Assembly: GCA_019114585.1 (NCBI GenBank)
Contig: DXFE01000096.1
Span: 1 to 21,946 of the forward strand
Source of the DNA: Gemmiger_A avium
Lineage (GTDB): Bacteria > Bacillota > Clostridia > Oscillospirales > Ruminococcaceae
Reading direction: 5' to 3'
DNA: 21,946 nucleotides
Part shown: one piece after another, positions 17,027 to 21,946 of the stretch
How the letters are laid out: each line of letters starts with the position of its first letter
How positions within the stretch are numbered: the stretch's first letter is position 1
Notes under the pieces: model-generated
Told to the model about the DNA's origin: nothing
The model's input: only the letters and a program-made list of their open reading frames with translations
The model's database searches: none
Translations under genes and position numbers: made by a program

Positions 17027-18106
17027 ATGGAATACGCAGATCGTGAACACGTGCTGTCCATCCGTGACCTGTCCATCACTTTCAAGACCGGGGCCGGCCC
17101 CGTCAACGCCATCCGCGGCGTCAACATCGACCTGTATAAGGGCGAGACGCTGGCGGTTGTGGGCGAAAGCGGCAGCGGCAAGTCGGTGACCTTCAAGGCG
17201 GCCATGGGCATTCTGGCCTCCAACAGCATCGTCAACAGCGGCAGCATTACCTATACCTATCATCACAACGACGGCACCACCGCCACGGTGGACCTGCTGA
17301 AAATGAAAACCAAGGATATCCGCCGCCACATCAACGGCAAGCGGATCGCCATGATCTTCCAGGACCCGATGACCAGCCTGGATCCCACCATGCCCATCGG
17401 CAAGCAGATCATGGAGGGCATGATCTGGCACTACAAGACCCCGAAAAAGGAAGCCTGGGCCAAGGCCGTTCGCCTGCTGGAAGAGGTGGGCATCGACGAG
17501 CCGGAGAAGCGGATGCGCCAGTATCCCCACCAGCTTTCCGGCGGTATGCGCCAGCGCGTGGTAATCGCCATCGCCCTGGCCTGCGACCCGGATCTGCTGA
17601 TCTGTGACGAGCCCACCACCGCGCTGGACGTGACCATCCAGGCCAAGATCCTGGAACTGATCAAGCGGGTGCAGGCCGAGCGCGGCATCAGCGTCATCTA
17701 CATCACCCACGACCTGGGCGTGGTGGCCAAGGTGGCGGATTTTGTCAACGTGATGTACGCGGGCAAAATCGTGGAAACCGGCACCATCGACGAGATCTTC
17801 TACGATCCCCGGCACCCCTACACCTGGGGCCTGCTGAGCGCCATGCCCGACCTGGATACCGACGACGCCCGTCTGTATACCATTCCCGGCTCGCCGCCGA
17901 ACCTGCTGCATCCGGTGCCCGGCGATGCCTTTGCCCCCCGCAACAGCTACGCGCTGAACATTGACGAGCGGATGGAACCGCCCATGTTCAAGGTCAGCGA
18001 TACCCACTATGCGGCCACCTGGCTGCTGGACGAGCGCGCCCCCAAGGTGGAGATGCCCAAGGAGCTGCGTGCCCGTATCCAGCGTATGATGAAGGAGGCG
18101 AACTGA
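17027..18106 (+). CDS. oppD: Oligopeptide ABC transporter ATP-binding protein, OppD (AmiE-like)
   Basis: A 359-residue cytoplasmic ATPase. Motifs: Walker A GESGSGKS (residues 46-53, K52), Q-loop Q112 in IFQDPMTSLDP, signature LSGGMRQR (170-177), Walker B LLICDEPTTALD with D194 and E195, and H-loop H228 in YITHDLG. The C-terminal extension ends with GDAFAPRNSYALNID, then MFKVSDTHYAATWLLDERAPKVE. Many OppD/DppD proteins carry here a cysteine cluster of the form GCxFxPRCxxAxxxC; in this protein those cysteines are absent, as I recall for streptococcal AmiE. A GAGGTGA Shine-Dalgarno straddles the oppC stop. All residues needed for ATP hydrolysis are present. Confidence 0.95.
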   Translation: MEYADREHVLSIRDLSITFKTGAGPVNAIRGVNIDLYKGETLAVVGESGSGKSVTFKAAMGILASNSIVNSGSITYTYHHNDGTTATVDLLKMKTKDIRRHINGKRIAMIFQDPMTSLDPTMPIGKQIMEGMIWHYKTPKKEAWAKAVRLLEEVGIDEPEKRMRQYPHQLSGGMRQRVVIAIALACDPDLLICDEPTTALDVTIQAKILELIKRVQAERGISVIYITHDLGVVAKVADFVNVMYAGKIVETGTIDEIFYDPRHPYTWGLLSAMPDLDTDDARLYTIPGSPPNLLHPVPGDAFAPRNSYALNIDERMEPPMFKVSDTHYAATWLLDERAPKVEMPKELRARIQRMMKEAN

Positions 18107-18107
18107 T

Positions 18108-19040
18108 ATGGAAGAACGGAAGCCCCTTCTGGAGGTCAAGGGCCTCAAGCAGTATTTCAAGGGCAGCCGCCAGTTCACCGTAAAGGCGGTGGACGGGGTG
18201 GATTTTGTGATTTATCCCGGCGAGACCTACGGTCTGGTGGGGGAGAGCGGCAGCGGCAAAAGCACCATCGGCCGCAGCGTGATCCGTCTGTATAAGCCCA
18301 CCGCCGGGCAGATCCTGTTCAACGGGATGGACATTTCCGGCAATCTGACAAACCAGCAGAACCAGCAGCTGCGCACCCAGATGCAGATGATTTTCCAGGA
18401 TCCCATGGCCTGCCTGAACCCCCGCAAAAAGGTGGGGGAGATCATCGCCCAGGGCCTGGATATCCATCATCTGTACAAGAATCACGCCGAGCGCCAGCAG
18501 AAGGTGGCGGACATCCTGCGCAAGGTGGGCCTGGCCCCCGAACACGCCGACCGGTATCCGCACCAGTTCTCCGGCGGCCAGCGGCAGCGCGTGGGCATCG
18601 CCCGGGCCCTGATCATGGACCCGAAGCTGATCATCGCGGACGAGTGCATCAGTGCGTTGGACGTGTCCATCCAGGCCCAGGTGGTGAACCTGATGAAGGA
18701 TCTGCAGGAAGAAACCGGCACGGCCTATCTGTTCATCGCCCATGACCTGTCCATGGTCAAGTATATTTCCGACCGTATCGGCGTGCTGCATCTGGGCCAT
18801 CTGGTCGAGACCGGCACCACCGAGGAGATCTTCAACAACCCCGTGCATCCCTATACCCAGAGCCTGCTGAGCGCCATTCCCCAGCCGGACCCCCGCACCG
18901 AGCGGGGCCGGGTGGCCAAGACCTACGATTACAAGCAGGCCGGTGTGGATTACCACGTGGGCAAGCGGCAGCATCTGGAAGGCACCCATTACGTGCTGGC
19001 TACCGACGAGGAGCTGGCCAAGTGGACGGCCAAGTCCTGA
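18108..19040 (+). CDS. oppF: Oligopeptide ABC transporter ATP-binding protein, OppF (AmiF-like)
   Basis: A 310-residue second ATPase that pairs with OppD. Motifs: Walker A GESGSGKS (45-52, K51), Q97 in IFQDPMACLNP, signature FSGGQRQR (154-161), Walker B LIIADECISALD with D178 and E179, and H212 in FIAHDLS. The C-terminal stretch LEGTHYVLATDEELAKW resembles the tail of streptococcal AmiF. ATG 18108 lies one base after the oppD stop, with AAGGAGG at 18092-18098. It is the last gene of the operon, followed by the long hairpin at 19081. Confidence 0.95.
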   Translation: MEERKPLLEVKGLKQYFKGSRQFTVKAVDGVDFVIYPGETYGLVGESGSGKSTIGRSVIRLYKPTAGQILFNGMDISGNLTNQQNQQLRTQMQMIFQDPMACLNPRKKVGEIIAQGLDIHHLYKNHAERQQKVADILRKVGLAPEHADRYPHQFSGGQRQRVGIARALIMDPKLIIADECISALDVSIQAQVVNLMKDLQEETGTAYLFIAHDLSMVKYISDRIGVLHLGHLVETGTTEEIFNNPVHPYTQSLLSAIPQPDPRTERGRVAKTYDYKQAGVDYHVGKRQHLEGTHYVLATDEELAKWTAKS

Positions 19041-19080
19041 TCGCCGCATCCTGTATCGTTGCGTTCCTCTCATATCGATA

Positions 19081-19130
19081 CAAAGCCAGAGGCGGGCGGC
19101 CCCGAAAGGGGTCGCCCGCCTCTGGCTTTG
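19081..19130. terminator. Very long hairpin closing the opp operon
   Basis: CAAAGCCAGAGGCGGGCG pairs perfectly with its complement, then one G-T wobble and CCCC/GGGG close onto a GAAA tetraloop, giving about 23 bp. On the + strand it ends in CTTTGTTG, a poor T-run, so pausing plus the stable stem would have to do the work. It may act on both strands between the convergent transcripts. Confidence 0.75.
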
Positions 19131-19138
19131 TTGCCAAT

Positions 19139-19191
19139 ATGGGGGACCAGTCCCCCATGCCCCCGTTCAGCGGGCCAGGAATTTGGCCCGC
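19139..19191. repeat. Two further inverted repeats in the convergent gap
   Basis: ATGGGGGAC and GTCCCCCAT (19139-19158) are separated by two bases. GCGGGCCA and TGGCCCGC (19170-19191) are separated by six. With the hairpin before them, they fill almost the whole gap between oppF and the minus-strand gene. None has a clear T-run on either strand. Confidence 0.6.
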
Positions 19192-19225
19192 ATGGCAGGA
19201 GGTTAATTCTCTCCACGGGATCGGC

Positions 19226-20335
19226 TTATTTGTGTCGGCTCTTGATTGCCAGTGTCAGGGCGGCAAGCAGCAGCACCGCCACGCCGCCCAGACAGAGCAG
19301 AACCAGCAGCCGCGCCTGCAGCCAGCCGATGGCCGGGCTGCCACCGGTAGTTTCTGGGGCAGAGGAGGGCGCGGGCATTGCTGCCGGCGGTGTGCTTTCA
19401 GGATCCGATGAACCGCCGTCCCCGCCGGCGGGCGCCTGCACCACCGCGCCGGCCAGCGCGTCGGCCAGCCAGTCCGCCAGCAGCCGGGCCGCCGCCCGCA
19501 TGCCGCTGTCCATGTCCGGGTCCACCACCACGGCGTTGTCCTCGTCCAGATCCGCGTGGCCCCGCAGCATCAGGAAGAGCTTCATGCCGTCGTTGTCCAG
19601 CAGCGCCGTTTCAAAAGCCTCGTACAAAGCGGCCCGGTCGCCGGTGTCCGCGCTGCCCAGCTGCGCCTGGATGAACTTTTCGGCGCGCACCGCGTCGGTC
19701 ATACTGGCGCAGTAATCCCGCAGATGTTGGGCCAGGTCGTCCTCCGGCTGCAGGGTCGCCCCCAGCACCATCCCGTCCAGATCGGCCAGCAGGTCGCTTT
19801 CCGGGAACAGGCTGGCGTTTTCCGCCCCGCCGAAAGCCGGCTGCATCAGGGCGTAATACCCGTCCACGCTGTCCGCCTGTCCGCTGTATTGTTCCGCCAG
19901 CTGCATACAATCGCCGCCCCAGCCACAGAGCGCGCCCGCCTGTTTGTAGCTGCCGGCCAGCGCCGCAATCAGATGAATGGCGTCCACGCTCCGGCCCTCC
20001 GGCAGGGTCAGCAGCTGCACGGTTTGCAGCGCCGCCAGTTCCGGGGAGCGGCTCTCTACCAGAGCGGCAAATTCTTCGTCCGCCGCCCCCAGCACCAGAT
20101 CCCACTCCATATCGGCGTACCGCTCTGCCCGCAGGTAGTTCAGGGTCAGCAGCAGGGCCTCTTCCCCCGGCTCGCCGACGTATTCTTCCGCCAGCCGCTG
20201 CACCTGGGCCACCCCGTCCAGAAAGCTTTCCCACTCATCCGCCGCGGCCGCATCCGGGGCCAGCCCCAGGCAGAGTGCCAGCCCGGTAAGCAGGAAAACC
20301 AGAATGGAAAATATACGTTTTGTAGAATACGACAT
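19226..20335 (-). CDS. Secreted protein with C-terminal membrane anchor, unknown function
   Basis: I do not recognise a characterised family. The 369-residue product has an N-terminal signal peptide (KRIFSILVFLLTGLALCLG, likely cut near DAAAA, about residues 28-32), then a mostly helical, acidic extracellular domain of about 265 residues. A Pro/Ser/Thr/Gly-rich linker (about 300-335), a single membrane helix (about 341-364) and a short basic tail KSRHK follow. The domain contains LNYLRAERYADMEWDL, SVDAIHLIAALAG with H121, and ALCGWGGDC with C137 and C143; C209 is the only other cysteine in it. The HLIA plus GWGGD spacing recalls conserved blocks in uncharacterised Firmicutes surface proteins. 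The Shine-Dalgarno (AGGTG) is weak. Only about 60 bases, mostly terminator, separate it from nspC, so no separate promoter is clear. Confidence 0.8.
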   Translation of the reverse strand: MSYSTKRIFSILVFLLTGLALCLGLAPDAAAADEWESFLDGVAQVQRLAEEYVGEPGEEALLLTLNYLRAERYADMEWDLVLGAADEEFAALVESRSPELAALQTVQLLTLPEGRSVDAIHLIAALAGSYKQAGALCGWGGDCMQLAEQYSGQADSVDGYYALMQPAFGGAENASLFPESDLLADLDGMVLGATLQPEDDLAQHLRDYCASMTDAVRAEKFIQAQLGSADTGDRAALYEAFETALLDNDGMKLFLMLRGHADLDEDNAVVVDPDMDSGMRAAARLLADWLADALAGAVVQAPAGGDGGSSDPESTPPAAMPAPSSAPETTGGSPAIGWLQARLLVLLCLGGVAVLLLAALTLAIKSRHK

Positions 20336-20350
20336 AAAAATACACCTGTA

Positions 20351-20383
20351 TGCAAAAACGGCGCGGTTTCAGGCCGCGCCGTT
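20351..20383 (-). terminator. Intrinsic terminator after nspC
   Basis: On the minus strand AACGGCGCGG and CCGCGCCGTT form a 10-bp stem (20357-20366 with 20374-20383) over a 7-base loop. The second arm runs into TTTTTGCA. It lies 13 bases after the nspC stop and 21 bases before the start of the unknown surface protein gene. Confidence 0.85.
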
Positions 20384-20396
20384 GGGTTTGCCGCCC

Positions 20397-21524
20397 TCAG
20401 GACAGGCGGTTCTTGAAGTCCTCGTAGCCGAACTGCTTCACCAGGGTCAGACTGCCGTCTTTATCCCGCCAGACGATGGAGGGCAGAGGCATCCCGTTGA
20501 AGGTGTTGGTTTTGACCATGGTGTACAGGGCCATATCCCCAAAGGTCACCCGGCTGCCCTCGGTCAGCGGCGTGTCGAAGGAGTAATCCCCGATCACGTC
20601 CCCGGCCAGGCAGGTGGGCCCTCCCAGCCGATAGGTGTAAGCCTTTTCGCCGGGCTGGCCCGCGCCGATCACCGGGGGCCGGTAGGGCATCTCCAGCACG
20701 TCGGGCATATGGCAGGCGGCGGAGGTGTCCAGAATGGCGATGTCCATGCCGTTGTGTACCACTTCCAGTACGCTGGATTCCAGGAACCCGGCGTTCAGCA
20801 CCACGGCCTCGCCCGGCTCCAGATACACCTCCACCCCGTATTTCTCCCGCAGCCCCCGCACCAGCCGGATCAGCCGTTCCCGGTCGTAGTCGTCCCGGGT
20901 AATGTGGTGGCCGCCGCCCAGATTCAGCCATTTCAGGCCGGTCAGATACGGCCCGAACTTTTCCTCAAAGGCGGCCAGAGTGGTTTCCAGCGCGTCGGAA
21001 TCCTGCTCGCACAGGGTGTGGAAATGCAGCCCGTCCAGCAGGGGCAGCAGCTCCGGGTCAAAATTCGCCAGGGTGGTGCCCAGGCGGCTGCCCGGGGCGC
21101 AGGGGTCATAGATGGCGTGGCCCTCCTGGGTGGAGCATTCGGGATTCACCCGAAGCCCCACCTGCTTGCCCGCCGCTTTGGCCATAGGGCCGAACCGGCG
21201 CAGCTGGGCCGGGCTGTTGAACACAAAATGGTCGGCGTAGTGCAGCAGCTCGTCGAATTCCTCCGGTTTGTAGGCCGGGCTGAACACATGGGTTTCCCCG
21301 CCGAATTCCTCTTTGCCCAGCCGGGCCTCGTACAGGCCGCTGGCGGTGCTGCCCGCCAGATACTGCCGCAGCAGCGGGTAGCAGGAAAACATGGAAAAGG
21401 CCTTCTGTGCCAGCAGGATGCGGCAGCCCGCCGCCTCGCTGACCTGTTTCAGAATCTCCAGGTTCTTTACAAGCCGTAATTCATCGACGACAAAATACGG
21501 CGTGTTGATACAAGCTTCTCCCAT
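20397..21524 (-). CDS. nspC: Carboxynorspermidine (carboxyspermidine) decarboxylase
   Basis: A 375-residue PLP-dependent, fold-III decarboxylase that removes CO2 from carboxynorspermidine or carboxyspermidine, the last step of the aspartate-semialdehyde route to norspermidine or spermidine. Schiff-base lysine K41 sits in LLAQKAFS. HFHTLCEQ (about 167-174), the phosphate-binding LNLGGGHHIT (200-209), LEPGEAVV (235-242) and the catalytic-cysteine segment LGGPTCLAGDVIGDY (C305) all fit NspC. YDPCAPGSRLG (139-149) is also characteristic and differs from diaminopimelate decarboxylase. The ATG shares one base with the stop of the upstream synthase gene (TGATG), so the two are translationally coupled. 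In gut Firmicutes this pathway usually makes spermidine, without S-adenosylmethionine decarboxylase; that is family knowledge, not visible here. Confidence 0.93.
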   Translation of the reverse strand: MGEACINTPYFVVDELRLVKNLEILKQVSEAAGCRILLAQKAFSMFSCYPLLRQYLAGSTASGLYEARLGKEEFGGETHVFSPAYKPEEFDELLHYADHFVFNSPAQLRRFGPMAKAAGKQVGLRVNPECSTQEGHAIYDPCAPGSRLGTTLANFDPELLPLLDGLHFHTLCEQDSDALETTLAAFEEKFGPYLTGLKWLNLGGGHHITRDDYDRERLIRLVRGLREKYGVEVYLEPGEAVVLNAGFLESSVLEVVHNGMDIAILDTSAACHMPDVLEMPYRPPVIGAGQPGEKAYTYRLGGPTCLAGDVIGDYSFDTPLTEGSRVTFGDMALYTMVKTNTFNGMPLPSIVWRDKDGSLTLVKQFGYEDFKNRLS

Positions 21525-21946
21525 CAGTCCACCAGCTTCGGGTCATCCTGCACCTGCCAGGGCAGGCCCCACTTGTTCAGGGCATCCATGTAGGGGTCCG
21601 GATCAAACTCTTCGGTGGTGTAGACGCCGGGCTTATTCCACTTGCCGGTCAGCAGCATCATGGCGCCGATCATGGCGGGCACGCCGGTGGTGTAGCTGAT
21701 GGCCTGGCTGCCCACTTCCTTGTAGCACTCCTGATGGTCGCAGACGTTGTAGATGTAGGCGGTCTTTTCCTTGCCGTCTTTCACGCCGGTGAAGATGCAG
21801 CCGATGTTGGTCTTGCCCACGGTGCGGGGACCCAGGCTGGCGGGATCGGGCAGAAGGGCTTTCAGGAACTGGATGGGCACGATCTGATGGCCCTCAAACT
21901 CGATGGGGGTGGTGGAGAGCATGCCCACGTTCTCCAGACACTTCAT
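21524..21946 (-). CDS. Carboxynorspermidine synthase (saccharopine dehydrogenase-like), 3' part
   Basis: This is the last 140 residues of a saccharopine-dehydrogenase-fold enzyme; the frame is open at the window edge and the real start lies beyond 21946. The segments FLKALLPDPASLGPRT, KTNIGCIF, then YIYNVCDHQECYKEVG and SQAISYTTGVPAMIGAMM are characteristic of the carboxynorspermidine/carboxyspermidine dehydrogenase group rather than true lysine-pathway saccharopine dehydrogenase. The enzyme reductively condenses aspartate semialdehyde with diaminopropane or putrescine using NADPH. Its direct overlap with nspC supports the assignment. The N-terminal NADPH-binding domain is not in this window. 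The internal ATG at the edge should not be taken as the start. Confidence 0.9.
   Translation of the reverse strand: MKCLENVGMLSTTPIEFEGHQIVPIQFLKALLPDPASLGPRTVGKTNIGCIFTGVKDGKEKTAYIYNVCDHQECYKEVGSQAISYTTGVPAMIGAMMLLTGKWNKPGVYTTEEFDPDPYMDALNKWGLPWQVQDDPKLVD

Noticed and set aside
20397..21524. Diaminopimelate decarboxylase (lysA) as an alternative call for nspC
   Set aside because: The YDPCAPGSRLG, LGGGHHIT and LGGPTCLAGD segments and the adjoining carboxynorspermidine synthase fit NspC; the length is also shorter than typical LysA.

Overview
This 21.9 kb window is GC-rich (roughly 60% by eye), densely coded Firmicutes-type chromosome. It has strong Shine-Dalgarno sites, sigma-A promoters with extended -10 boxes, many GC-rich intrinsic terminators, an Ami-like Opp transporter and the carboxynorspermidine polyamine route. 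Taken together this looks like a gut Oscillospiraceae/Ruminococcaceae bacterium (Gemmiger, Subdoligranulum or Faecalibacterium-like). The genus is an inference from style and gene content, not a marker-gene assignment.

Region 1 (1-8515, + strand) is a glycogen/maltodextrin breakdown operon. In order it holds the 3' end of a glycogen debranching enzyme, glycogen phosphorylase, 4-alpha-glucanotransferase (malQ), a GH13_20 neopullulanase/cyclomaltodextrinase, a HAD-family hydrolase and a GH13_31 oligo-1,6-glucosidase-like enzyme, and it ends in an intrinsic terminator. Genes are tightly packed or overlap. Together they would remove branches, phosphorolyse chains to glucose-1-phosphate, disproportionate short oligosaccharides and cut what remains.

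Region 2 (about 8360-9795) is a scar-like segment. An AT-rich stretch with dyads and a terminator is followed by a GH4 alpha-glucosidase fragment that has lost both its N-terminal NAD-binding part and its C-terminal end. The fragment stops at the foot of a perfect 13-bp hairpin, followed by more inverted-repeat sequence. This is the most unusual part of the window.

Region 3 (9699-12600, - strand) holds an unrecognised lipoprotein and an NfeD/SPFH (band 7) membrane-protein pair, each with its own promoter and terminator.

Region 4 (12881-19130, + strand) is a complete oligopeptide ABC transporter operon, oppA-B-C-D-F. It has a near-consensus promoter, a structured leader, an internal terminator after oppA that probably lowers expression of the downstream genes, and a very long terminal hairpin. 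The ATPases resemble the streptococcal AmiE/AmiF type, and OppD lacks the C-terminal cysteines found in many homologues.

Region 5 (19226-21946, - strand) encodes an unrecognised secreted protein anchored by a C-terminal membrane helix. Upstream of it (to its right) lie carboxynorspermidine decarboxylase (nspC) and the 3' part of its partner, carboxynorspermidine synthase, which runs off the window.

No rRNA, tRNA, CRISPR array, transposase, phage or defence genes were seen. I did not find a convincing new multi-gene system. The best leads are the GH4 scar with its hairpin, the unknown surface-anchored protein, and the RNA-level structures around the opp operon.
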